Shown here piece by piece: positions 16,677 to 24,157 of a stretch of DNA of 39,327 nt. Position 1 is the first letter of the stretch. Each line of letters opens with the position of its first letter. This DNA is from Flavobacteriales bacterium (GTDB lineage Bacteria > Bacteroidota > Bacteroidia > Flavobacteriales_D > Cryomorphaceae), in NCBI GenBank assembly GCA_020200995.1, contig JAIVHQ010000210.1, positions 1 through 39,327 on the forward strand. The letters run 5' to 3'. A model generated the notes under the pieces. It searched no databases, was not told the DNA's origin, and was given only the letters and a program-made list of their open reading frames with translations. The position numbers and the translations under genes are program-made.

Positions 16677-16750
16677 GGGCCCGTAGCTCAGTTGGTTAGA
16701 GCAGCAGACTCATAATCTGAAGGTCGAAGGTTCAATCCCTTCCGGGCCCA
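16677..16750 (+). tRNA. tRNA with CAU anticodon (elongator Met, or Ile2)
   Basis: A 74-nt cloverleaf folds fully. The acceptor stem GGGCCCG pairs with CGGGCCC, the D arm has GCTC/GAGC, the T arm has GAAGG/CCTTC with loop TTCAATC, and the discriminator is A. The anticodon CAT is at 16711-16713 in loop CTCATAA. The anticodon stem has one G-A mismatch at its outer end. The fully paired first base pair excludes the initiator. CCA is not encoded. Elongator methionine and lysidine-modified isoleucine tRNAs cannot be separated by eye. Confidence 0.93.
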
Positions 16751-16780
16751 CTTCTTTCTTCCCATTCCTTTGTTGATTTT

Positions 16781-16796
16781 GAGGCCTTTCGGCCTC
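16781..16796 (+). terminator. Hairpin downstream of the CAU tRNA
   Basis: GAGGCC pairs with GGCCTC around a 4-nt TTTC loop, 30 nt past the tRNA end. No strong T run follows, so termination is likely but not certain. The rest of the gap up to 16989 shows no gene or RNA I can recognise. Confidence 0.5.
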
Positions 16797-16989
16797 GATT
16801 AACGTCCTTCGATTCCCGGATTTTATTTGGGAGCTCCACTTCAAACAGCTTCAAATCAAAACGGTTGATTTGACCAAAGGCGCCAAAGTTACATCCTGTG
16901 TAGCACGGTGTCCTGCCTTTTGAGCATCCTCAAGCATAACGCTGAAGCCTGAAGGCAGAGGTGAACAGCAGTCTACGGATCAAAAAAAA

Positions 16990-17013
16990 GGGATTGCCGT
17001 TTAAGACAATCCC
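16990..17013 (-). terminator. Intrinsic terminator of tRNA-Ala
   Basis: On the minus strand GGGATTG pairs with CAATCCC around a 10-nt loop and is followed directly by eight T (complement of 16982-16989). It begins 9 nt past the tRNA 3' end. Confidence 0.85.
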
Positions 17014-17021
17014 GTTCGTAT

Positions 17022-17098
17022 TGGTGGAGAATACCGGATTCGAACCGGTGACCTCTACACTGCCAGTGTAGCGCTCTAGCCAACTGAGCTAATCCCCC
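17022..17098 (-). tRNA. tRNA-Ala (GGC)
   Basis: The minus strand folds into a cloverleaf with acceptor GGGGGAT pairing with ATTCTCC (two G-T pairs), a D arm GCTC/GAGC, an anticodon stem CTACA/TGTAG with loop CTGGCAG, and a T arm ACCGG/CCGGT with loop TTCGAAT. The anticodon GGC is the complement of 17062-17064. The 3' CCA is encoded (17022-17024), unlike the CAU tRNA next to it. Promoter and terminator are both present, so this is a single-gene unit. Confidence 0.96.
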
Positions 17099-17111
17099 GA
17101 AAATAGCTTGG

Positions 17112-17143
17112 CAAAATTAGATGTTTATGCGAGTTTTGCCAAA
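17112..17143 (-). promoter_or_regulatory. Promoter of tRNA-Ala
   Basis: On the minus strand TTTG (17143-17140), a 20-nt spacer and TAATTTTG (17119-17112) match the Bacteroidota promoter consensus. The tRNA begins 14 nt downstream. A mirrored TAATTTTC lies on the plus strand at 17146-17153 and may serve the HAD gene. Confidence 0.75.
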
Positions 17144-17172
17144 TCTAATTTTCACTTTATTCAAGCCCGCCA

Positions 17173-17811
17173 ATGTCGCTGAAAAACATCATTTTCGACC
17201 TGGGAGGAGTGCTCCTCGACATCGACTACGACAAAACCGTTGAGGCCTTCCGTTCCTTGGGAATCCCCGATCCTGATCAGGCCTTTAGCAAAGCGCACCA
17301 AGCCCGGGTATTCAGGGCATACGAGAAAGGCGAAATTACCTCCGCTTCATTTTTGAACCATCTTATGAAAGCGGTTCCGGCCTGCACCGAGTCAGATCTC
17401 ACACACGCCTGGTGCGCCCTGCTAGGCCCGATGAGAGAAGAAAAGTTCAGGCTGCTTGAAACGCTGTCGAAATCACACCGCCTTTTTATTCTGAGCAATA
17501 CAAATAATATCCACCAAAAGGTGTTTGAGGCCCACATTGAAGGTGTATATGGAATGGAGAAATTCCGGTCGCTGTTTGAAAAGATCCACTACAGCCATGA
17601 ACTGGGAATGCGAAAACCCGACACCGAGATATTTGAGACAGTGCTGGACATTCATAAACTTGCTCCTAAAGAGACCTTGTTTATTGACGACACAGAAATG
17701 CATGTGGACGGGGCACGGAAGACAGGTTTAATCGCCGCTCATCTCAGCGATGGTGAAACGTTGGAAGAAATTCTGAAATTTGCAGGGGTCATGTTCGCGG
17801 ATGGACACTAA
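17173..17811 (+). CDS. HAD-superfamily hydrolase, subfamily IA (YihX-like phosphatase)
   Basis: The 212-residue protein has HAD motif I IIFDLGGVLLDIDY with nucleophile D9, motif II LFILSNTN near 105, motif III with the lysine in LGMRKPD near 143, and motif IV TLFIDDTEMHVDGA near 171. The FDLGG form, with glycine in place of the usual second aspartate, is normal for the YihX/epoxide-hydrolase-like branch. The enzyme probably removes phosphate from a sugar phosphate or similar small molecule in the cytoplasm. It is a single gene facing away from tRNA-Ala, with a leader of about 15-20 nt if the plus-strand -7 element is used. The substrate is unknown. Confidence 0.9.
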   Translation: MSLKNIIFDLGGVLLDIDYDKTVEAFRSLGIPDPDQAFSKAHQARVFRAYEKGEITSASFLNHLMKAVPACTESDLTHAWCALLGPMREEKFRLLETLSKSHRLFILSNTNNIHQKVFEAHIEGVYGMEKFRSLFEKIHYSHELGMRKPDTEIFETVLDIHKLAPKETLFIDDTEMHVDGARKTGLIAAHLSDGETLEEILKFAGVMFADGH

Positions 17812-17832
17812 TTCCGCATTCATCTATGGAGA

Positions 17833-18630
17833 CTACTTCTTCTTAAAAGTCTCTCCGAACGAGCTGTCATAGTTGAGGTAGTAATCCTCCCCTTTTTGAA
17901 GGTTCGAAACGTTCACAGATTTCCCGTAGCCGGTTTTGACCAGGCTTCCGTACTTATCGAAGATTTCGAACCGCGTGGGAGCAGTGAAGGTGATATCGTC
18001 GGAAGCTTTTTTGGGTTCAAATTCCACCTTGCGCACTTGGGGCTGATAGATCACGTGCTCGGTATACCGTGGCTTTCCGGTGTAGTCAGTCTGCCTCACC
18101 CTCACCTTATTCTCACCACTGTATGGGGTGAGCTCAAACTTGTATTTGTGTTCATCTGCCGTACCTTCTCCAAACACTTCGCCTGCTTTAACCCACTTGT
18201 TCCATCGAAATTGCTCGATCACAAAAGGAAGTGAGCCGCTTTCACCCTCGGTGGTCCAGGAAATGACATTTCCATCCACACCGATTTTCTTGAGTTTAAA
18301 AGTACTGTGTGGCTTGATGGCCTCGGGATTTAGTACAAGTGGCTCGCAATCTTCTTTGTGTTTCAATACAATGTCAATCTTGCTTCCAACCTCAATGCCC
18401 ATGATGTTAAAATCTATGGCAAATGCACTGCTGTTGATCTCATCGCTCGTTATTTCCCCGTTCACGGATACCTCAAATACGCAAAAGCCAACACCGTCTT
18501 CCGCAAATGGATTTTTCACGTAAAGGTCTTTACCTTGGTATATTCCGCTTAGCACAAGGGACTCAGTTGCGAACGCTGTGAACGAAAAGCTCCAAAGCGC
18601 CACAATAAGTAACAGAAAACTTTTTTTCAT
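17833..18630 (-). CDS. Secreted protein with possible T9SS-type C-terminal domain
   Basis: The 265-residue protein has a clear signal peptide (MKKSFLLLIVALWSFSFTAFA). The body is beta-rich and includes a fibronectin-like region (VISWTTEGESGSLPFVIEQFR). The last 50 residues, with RFEIFDKYGSLVKTGYGKSV, then VSNLQKGEDYYLNYD and the basic end ETFKKK, look like the type A C-terminal sorting domain used by the type IX secretion system. In that case the protein would be exported across the outer membrane and the tail removed. The start at 18630 is chosen for the signal peptide; an ATG three codons upstream (18639) is also possible. No enzymatic motif is seen. The lipoprotein gene upstream on the same strand ends 76 bp before it. 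Confidence 0.75.
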   Translation of the reverse strand: MKKSFLLLIVALWSFSFTAFATESLVLSGIYQGKDLYVKNPFAEDGVGFCVFEVSVNGEITSDEINSSAFAIDFNIMGIEVGSKIDIVLKHKEDCEPLVLNPEAIKPHSTFKLKKIGVDGNVISWTTEGESGSLPFVIEQFRWNKWVKAGEVFGEGTADEHKYKFELTPYSGENKVRVRQTDYTGKPRYTEHVIYQPQVRKVEFEPKKASDDITFTAPTRFEIFDKYGSLVKTGYGKSVNVSNLQKGEDYYLNYDSSFGETFKKK

Positions 18631-18706
18631 GATGGTCATATGCCAGGGTTCAATTCGCCCAAAAATACAAAAACTCCTAAGCAAGCCAATCTAAATCCAA
18701 TAATTG

Positions 18707-19219
18707 CTAATTCGATTCAAGTGTTTTAGCAATCTCAGCCATGAGGCGCACCTCCTTTTCGGAAAACTCTACCAGTGGATTGTTTTCAACTGCGTAGAGT
18801 TCCCCCTTATAATCAAATACTTTTACAAAGTTAAAATAGGGTAAAGAGCCATCAGGAAGAGCTGCCTTGTACAGAATAAAGTCTGAATGGTCTTCAACAT
18901 ACTCGATGGTAAAAATCCCTGATTCTAAATCAAATTTACGCGAATTGACTGATTCGAAATCGCTTGACATGATGAAATCTACAGACCCTCCCGCACTGAG
19001 TTCAATTCTTCCGAAACTTTCATTTCTTCTGATTTCGACCTTATCGGTCAAATGCGGAGGAACCATTACGGAAACATCCAGCCCGAAGGGTTGCAAAGAG
19101 TGGTCAACCCAATCTCTGTGCGGGTTCTCCTGAACCACGACCTTCGGCGTGTGTTCTTCCTCAAATCGGTCGCAGGAAGACACGATTAGCACTAAAATCA
19201 GAGGAATTAATCTGTTCAT
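18707..19219 (-). CDS. Putative lipoprotein, function unknown
   Basis: The 170-residue product starts MNRLIPLILVLIVSSCDRFEEE, a lipoprotein signal with the lipidated cysteine at residue 16 and an acidic +2 residue. The mature part has no motif I recognise; it contains PFGLDVSVMVPPHLTDKVEI and ends in a short helix (EKEVRLMAEIAKTLESN). The ATG at 19219 is used because the longer frame upstream would put 31 charged residues before the signal peptide. The TTCCC/GGGAA inverted repeat around 19228-19246, just upstream, could be an operator. The following gene on the same strand encodes a secreted protein. Confidence 0.7.
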   Translation of the reverse strand: MNRLIPLILVLIVSSCDRFEEEHTPKVVVQENPHRDWVDHSLQPFGLDVSVMVPPHLTDKVEIRRNESFGRIELSAGGSVDFIMSSDFESVNSRKFDLESGIFTIEYVEDHSDFILYKAALPDGSLPYFNFVKVFDYKGELYAVENNPLVEFSEKEVRLMAEIAKTLESN

Positions 19220-19383
19220 TGTATTGAATTGTTCCCTTTTTAACGGGAATTCCGCCGTACAGTTACGGGAGCAGAGCTGATTCGATCTAAGAACATTACA
19301 TGGCATTTGCAATTTTTAATGGCTTCCTCGGAGCCACGTTGCAATTGGATGCTTTTCTTTATCCTTGCAAATAAACGTACACG

Positions 19384-20172
19384 ATGAATATTTCTTTGAA
19401 AGGCAAAACCGCTTTGGTGGCCGGAAGTACAGGCGGAATCGGATATGCCACCGCTCTTGAAATGGCCAATCTCGGCGCCCGCGTTATTTTGATAGCTCGA
19501 AACGAGGATAAACTAATTCAGGTGAAAAAAGAGCTTGAAGAGATTTCGAACGAAAACCACAGCTATATCGTCGCAGATTTTTCTAAGCCATCCGAAGTTG
19601 AAGAAGCTGTGACTTCATTTTTGAAAACGGGTGGCCCCGTCGATATTTTGGTCAACAACACTGGAGGACCTCCCGGCGGCCCTGCATCAGAAGCCACCCC
19701 TGCGGATTATGTCTCTGCTTTCGAAATGCACCTGCTGTGCAATCACATAATAACGACCGCCTGTATCCCCGGCATGAAGGCCTCGGGTGGCGGACGCGTC
19801 ATCAACGTCATTTCCACTTCCGTAAAACAGCCTCTGCCCAATCTGGGGGTATCCAACACCATCAGGGGTGCTGTGGCCAATTGGGCCAAAACCCTTGCCA
19901 ATGAGCTCGGTCCGCACGGAATTACTGTAAACAACGTACTTCCCGGAGCCACTCAAACAGGTCGGCTCGAGTCGATCGCATCAAAGAAGGCGGAGAAAAC
20001 GGGTTCTACGAGAGAAGAGGCACTCGCGAAAATGGCGCAGGCCGTTCCTCTCAGGCGAATCGGAGATCCATCTGAAATAGCTGCGGGGATTTGCTTTTTG
20101 GCATCACCGGCGGCATCGTACATCAGTGGAATCAACCTACCTGTTGATGGAGGCCGCACGTCGTCTCTTTAG
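19384..20172 (+). CDS. Atypical short-chain dehydrogenase/reductase lacking the YxxxK motif
   Basis: The 262-residue protein has the SDR Rossmann start ALVAGSTGGIG (10-20), the LVNNTGGPPG loop (89-98), NVISTS (141-146) for the serine strand, and the C-terminal SYISGINLPVDGG. At the place of the catalytic tyrosine and lysine it reads GVSNTIRGAV, so the YxxxK pair is replaced by serine 157 and arginine 161. This is characteristic of the BKR-like SDR subgroup known to deviate from the catalytic tetrad. Members of this subgroup are often encoded with kynurenine-degradation genes in Bacteroidota, and an aminomuconic semialdehyde dehydrogenase-like gene lies 2.5 kb away. A weak promoter (TTG, 18 nt, TATCCTTG) ends at 19367. 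It converges with the response regulator gene. Reaction not known. Confidence 0.88.
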   Translation: MNISLKGKTALVAGSTGGIGYATALEMANLGARVILIARNEDKLIQVKKELEEISNENHSYIVADFSKPSEVEEAVTSFLKTGGPVDILVNNTGGPPGGPASEATPADYVSAFEMHLLCNHIITTACIPGMKASGGGRVINVISTSVKQPLPNLGVSNTIRGAVANWAKTLANELGPHGITVNNVLPGATQTGRLESIASKKAEKTGSTREEALAKMAQAVPLRRIGDPSEIAAGICFLASPAASYISGINLPVDGGRTSSL

Positions 20173-20231
20173 AAGGTGAACCTTGAAACTTACAATTCGA
20201 CCAGGCTCAGGGGAAACGTTTTCGAATAGAT

Positions 20232-20927
20232 TCAGCTCACCAGGAGCTTAAATCCTTTTCCGTGTATGTTGATGATTTCAATGCGCGGCTCTGCTCTGAG
20301 GTGCTTTCTCAGCTTTGCAATGTACACATCCATGCTGCGGCCGTTGAAGTAATTGTCATCACCCCAGATCACGTTTAGCGCATAGTTTCGCTCAAGTACT
20401 CCGTTTTTGTTGATGCACAAAAGGTGAAGCAATTCGCTCTCCTTGGTGGTGAGCTTTATTTCTTTTTCGTTGTACTTCAACAGCTGACGCTCGTGGTCGA
20501 AAACGAAGTCGCCAAGTTCGAAGAACTCCTGCTCAGAGGCCGCCATCTGGAACGCCTCGGTGCGTCGAAGCACTGCATTCACGCGCACTACAAGCTCTTC
20601 CATCGAAAAAGGCTTGGTGATGTAGTCGTCAGCTCCCAAATTAAACCCTTTTAGGGTATCTTCCTTCATTGACTTGGCAGTCAAGAAAATGATGGGAATC
20701 TTTTTATTGATGGTTCGGATCTCTTTCGCAACTGTGAAGCCGTCTTTAACAGGCATCATTACATCGAGAAGTACAAAATCAAATTGTTGCTTTGAAAAGG
20801 TTTTAAAAGCCTTGTCACCATCAGCACAAAGTACTGTTTCAAAATCCTTGGCTTCGAGATATTCCTGAAGAAGTGTTCCGAGGTTTGGGTCGTCTTCAGC
20901 GAGTAAAATCCGTGTTTTAGATGTCAT
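20232..20927 (-). CDS. OmpR/PhoB-family response regulator (RprY-like)
   Basis: The 231-residue protein has a receiver domain with acidic pocket EDD (11-13), phospho-acceptor D55 (LLDVMMP), T83 and K105 (ITKPF). A winged-helix DNA-binding domain follows with KLTTKESELLHLL and RSMDVYIAKLRKHL. It should be phosphorylated by the histidine kinase encoded immediately upstream. The ATG at 20927 overlaps the end of the kinase gene by 11 nt, so translation is coupled. The longer frame from 21008 lies inside the kinase gene and is rejected. Its layout matches RprY of Bacteroides; targets here are unknown. Confidence 0.94.
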   Translation of the reverse strand: MTSKTRILLAEDDPNLGTLLQEYLEAKDFETVLCADGDKAFKTFSKQQFDFVLLDVMMPVKDGFTVAKEIRTINKKIPIIFLTAKSMKEDTLKGFNLGADDYITKPFSMEELVVRVNAVLRRTEAFQMAASEQEFFELGDFVFDHERQLLKYNEKEIKLTTKESELLHLLCINKNGVLERNYALNVIWGDDNYFNGRSMDVYIAKLRKHLRAEPRIEIINIHGKGFKLLVS

Positions 20928-22476
20928 AGTCGAATGGTAATTGAATAATAAATGTACTTCCTTTTCCGGGTTCACTTTGAACAGAAACCGTGCCGTGATG
21001 CTTCTCAATAATCATCTTGACATAGCTCAGCCCCAAACCGAATCCCTTAATATCGTGCACGTCGCCGGTGTGCACCCTGAACAGCTTTTCAAAGATCCGC
21101 TCCCGGTCTTCTTTTTTAATTCCGATGCCGTTGTCAGCCACCCGAATCTCAATGAATGAATTGTGGCACAAAGTACTCACTTTTATCACAAGGTCCTCTC
21201 CGCTGTACTTAATCGCATTGTCGAGCAGGTTGTAAACCACATTGGTGAGGTGCACCTTGTCGCCTTTGATGACGCAGTTATCGGCGCTTAAATCAGTTTC
21301 CACCCTGCCGCCCTTCTGCTGGGCTTGCAACTCAATATTGCGAATGGCAGCGGTAATCACCTGATGTAAATCTACATCGTTGTGGTTGATTTTCATTTCG
21401 CCCCTGTCGAGGACCGCACTTCTCAACACATTCTCAACCAGCACCCCAAGGCGTTTATTCTCTTCGCCGATCATTTTCAAAAAGTGGCCTACCCGCTGTT
21501 CTGATTTAGACATGACCGGATCTGAAAGGGCCTCACAAGCCAAAGAGATGGTGGCAATGGGAGTCTTGAGTTCGTGGGTCATATTATTGATAAAATCATT
21601 CTTGATGGCCGACAACTTTTTCTGATACAATATGGTGCGAATGGTGTAGCCGAAGGCCACAACCACGGTAAGCATAAATATGGCTGAAGCGAAAAGCAAT
21701 GGCCATAAGGTCTTCAAAAGGTAGGTCTCTTGTCGGGGAAACCACACCCTGAGGTAGAGCGGCTCCTGCACCATGTCGCTTGGAAAAAGCCGCATTCTAA
21801 AGCCGTTCTGCAACAAGGATTCAACGTTCTGAGCTGCTCCGTCCGAAAGCATGACCGGGGCGTCATAGACATCAAAAATTCCAAACTTGTAATTGGCAGT
21901 TATGCCTCCCACAGTTCTTAAATTCTTGCTCAGCAATGAATCGATGGACTTTACAGAATGTCGACTTATGAAATCAGCGCCCATATTCTTCAATTGCAAA
22001 AAGCCCGTCAACACATCAGACAGCAGCTCGCTTTGTGCCTCGCTCAAATCTTTCAGATCGGTAAATGAGCCTCCGTTATCGGTAAATTCAGAATCCTCAC
22101 CGAGGTCAAAAAATCGTCTTGTGGATTTTTGGTTGGTAAACTTGAAAGCGTATTCCCCGTCCGGAGAAATAACCACTGCGGTATCACCGGTGATGGTGTC
22201 GTCCAATACAACAAGACTGCCTTTGGGTCGCGAGCGCTTAATGCTGTCCAATTCGGCGATGAACTTCCGCCCCACATCATTCTGTTTCATCCGCTCTCTG
22301 GCTTCCTCACGCTCAAGGACGTGGTTGAATTCGGCCACTGCGGTTTTTACATTTCGTCTAAACTGGCCATCACGCAGAGCAATGGAATTTTGTATCCAGT
22401 AAATCTGGATGGCGACGAGCCCTACAAGTGCGAAGCAAATCAGGGCGATCAAGGCAGTGATAAAACTTTTTTTCAA
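20917..22476 (-). CDS. Sensor histidine kinase (RprX-like), TTG start
   Basis: The 519-residue kinase has a first membrane helix at about 6-28 (ITALIALICFALVGLVAIQIYW), a periplasmic sensor region of about 225 residues, and a second helix at about 257-280. The HisKA domain has phospho-acceptor H301 (NNMTHELKTPIATI). The ATPase domain shows NVVYNLLDNAIKY (N box), ADNGIGI (G1) and GFGLGLSYV (G2). The start is TTG at 22476: an in-frame TAA lies five codons upstream and no ATG occurs before codon 63, while the first helix is needed. A -7-like TAACTTTG ends only 7 nt before this start. It is divergent from the aldehyde dehydrogenase gene. Confidence 0.93.
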   Translation of the reverse strand: MKKSFITALIALICFALVGLVAIQIYWIQNSIALRDGQFRRNVKTAVAEFNHVLEREEARERMKQNDVGRKFIAELDSIKRSRPKGSLVVLDDTITGDTAVVISPDGEYAFKFTNQKSTRRFFDLGEDSEFTDNGGSFTDLKDLSEAQSELLSDVLTGFLQLKNMGADFISRHSVKSIDSLLSKNLRTVGGITANYKFGIFDVYDAPVMLSDGAAQNVESLLQNGFRMRLFPSDMVQEPLYLRVWFPRQETYLLKTLWPLLFASAIFMLTVVVAFGYTIRTILYQKKLSAIKNDFINNMTHELKTPIATISLACEALSDPVMSKSEQRVGHFLKMIGEENKRLGVLVENVLRSAVLDRGEMKINHNDVDLHQVITAAIRNIELQAQQKGGRVETDLSADNCVIKGDKVHLTNVVYNLLDNAIKYSGEDLVIKVSTLCHNSFIEIRVADNGIGIKKEDRERIFEKLFRVHTGDVHDIKGFGLGLSYVKMIIEKHHGTVSVQSEPGKGSTFIIQLPFDYDI

Positions 22477-22483
22477 AGTGTTG

Positions 22484-22491
22484 CAAAGTTA
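22484..22491 (-). promoter_or_regulatory. Possible -7 element of the histidine kinase promoter
   Basis: On the minus strand TAACTTTG fits TAnnTTTG. It ends 7 nt before the kinase TTG start, which would give an almost leaderless mRNA. No TTG is present at the expected -33 distance, so the call is tentative. Confidence 0.3.
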
Positions 22492-22627
22492 CGACCCGCG
22501 GCAGGGCCTTCCTTTGGAGCTTAACCATCTTTAACAATCCTTCTCAGCCCGTTAACAATGCTTCATTGGCCACATGCGTAAACACCAACCACGGAAGTTC
22601 TCAATTTTCAAACAAATCGAAAACGCG

Positions 22628-22655
22628 AAAAGCGCCGCATCAGCGGCGCTTTTTT
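22628..22655 (+). terminator. Intrinsic terminator-like hairpin in the aldehyde dehydrogenase leader
   Basis: A perfect 11-bp stem (AAAAGCGCCGC / GCGGCGCTTTT, loop ATCA) continues into a run of six T on the plus strand. It lies 18 nt before the first possible ATG (22674) and 36 nt before the second (22692). No plus-strand gene ends upstream within 2.4 kb, so it does not close a known gene. The remaining bases 22492-22627 show no ORF or recognised RNA. Confidence 0.65.
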
Positions 22656-22691
22656 GTGGGTATTCAAACCTAAATGGCGAAATTCACCGCC

Positions 22692-24140
22692 ATGACTGAG
22701 ATCCTCAACTTCATCGATGGCCGGTTTTCAGCGGCAGACTCAGGCCTTTGGCTCGACAACATCGATCCTTCTACCGGAAAAGTGTATTCCAAAATAGCCA
22801 GAAGCGGGGCAAGCGATGCTGACCGCGCCGTGAAAGCAGCAAAAGCCGCCTTTCCCGCATGGTCGAAACTCCCGGCATCCGAAAGGTTTTCGCACATCAT
22901 GAGGCTCGCCGACGGCATCCGCCAAAAATCAGAGGCCTTTGCAAAAGCCGAATCGGTCGACAACGGAAAGCCTGTAAGTCTGGCGCGAGCAGTTGACATC
23001 CCGAGGGCCGTTTCAAACTTCGAATTTTACGCAGCTGCAGCCATGCACTACGCTTCGAGCAGCCATTACACCGAAGGGGTTGGCATCAACTACACCTTGC
23101 GTCGGCCCATCGGCGTAGCGGCCTGCATCTCTCCGTGGAACCTCCCGCTCTACTTATTTTCATGGAAAATAGCTCCAGCCCTGGCCGCCGGAAACACGGT
23201 GGTGGCCAAGCCTTCTGAAATCACCCCCATGACGGCCTACATGCTGGCCGAAACGGCACGTGAGATAAATTTTCCGAAAGGGGTACTCAACATCATACAC
23301 GGTCTCGGCGGCGAGGCGGGTGAACCCATCTGCACCCATCCCGATGTGGGGGCCATTTCCTTTACAGGCGGCACTGAAACGGGCAAGCGCATCATATCGC
23401 AGGCGGGTATGCAATTCAAAAAGCTCTCGCTCGAACTGGGCGGTAAAAACCCAAACATTATTTTCGCCGATTGCGATTTCGATAAGATGCTCTCCACCAC
23501 AGTGCGCAGCTCATTTGCCAACCAGGGCCAAATATGCCTTTGCGGCTCGCGCATCCTCGTTGAGAAATCCATCTACAAGCGTTTTAGGGAGGCCTTTACG
23601 GCAAAAGTAAAGGAGCTGGAAGTCGGTAATCCCGCATCCGAGAGCACCAGGATGGGAGCTGTGGTCAGCGAGGGTCATATGAAAAAAATTCTCTCATACA
23701 TCGACCTGGCACAGCAGGAAGGCGGGCGGATTCTCTGCGGAGGAAACCGTGTGAAACTCGAGGGTGAACTCTCGGGCGGATACTACGTCGCACCCACCGT
23801 CATTGAGGGGCTCGACCAGCAGTGCCGAACCAACCAGGAGGAAATTTTCGGGCCGGTGGTTACCCTCGACACATTCGAAACCGACGAGGAAGCTGTGGCC
23901 AAAGCAAATGCCACTCCATACGGCCTTGCCTCCACCATTTGGACATCCGACCTCAACCGCGCCCACCGCACAGCTGAAGCGGTTCACGCAGGTATTGTGT
24001 GGGTCAATTGCTGGCTCGAACGCGACCTGCGCACCCCGTTTGGCGGGGTCAAAAACTCGGGCGTAGGGCGCGAAGGCGGCTTTGAGGCCATGAATTTTTT
24101 CACGGAGCCCAAAAACGTCTGTATTGCATATAATCAATAA
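22692..24140 (+). CDS. Aldehyde dehydrogenase, probable 2-aminomuconic semialdehyde dehydrogenase
   Basis: The 482-residue NAD-dependent ALDH shows ISPWNLPLYLFSWKIAPALA (N150), the cofactor lysine in VAKPSE (K173), FTGGTETGKRI, the general base E248 in LELGGKNP, and catalytic C282 in NQGQICLCGSR. It ends with TPFGGVKNSGVGREGG. The N-terminus (ILNFIDGRF, DPSTGKVY) and the segment VRSSFANQGQICLC agree closely with what I recall of human ALDH8A1, the 2-aminomuconic semialdehyde dehydrogenase of the kynurenine pathway, rather than with betaine or succinate semialdehyde enzymes. An in-frame ATG at 22674 would add six residues and cannot be excluded. A terminator-like hairpin sits in the leader. 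The RidA gene at 1976 and the SDR at 19384 would act in the same branch. Confidence 0.9.
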   Translation: MTEILNFIDGRFSAADSGLWLDNIDPSTGKVYSKIARSGASDADRAVKAAKAAFPAWSKLPASERFSHIMRLADGIRQKSEAFAKAESVDNGKPVSLARAVDIPRAVSNFEFYAAAAMHYASSSHYTEGVGINYTLRRPIGVAACISPWNLPLYLFSWKIAPALAAGNTVVAKPSEITPMTAYMLAETAREINFPKGVLNIIHGLGGEAGEPICTHPDVGAISFTGGTETGKRIISQAGMQFKKLSLELGGKNPNIIFADCDFDKMLSTTVRSSFANQGQICLCGSRILVEKSIYKRFREAFTAKVKELEVGNPASESTRMGAVVSEGHMKKILSYIDLAQQEGGRILCGGNRVKLEGELSGGYYVAPTVIEGLDQQCRTNQEEIFGPVVTLDTFETDEEAVAKANATPYGLASTIWTSDLNRAHRTAEAVHAGIVWVNCWLERDLRTPFGGVKNSGVGREGGFEAMNFFTEPKNVCIAYNQ

Positions 24141-24157
24141 AGAAGGTCTCTCTGTTC

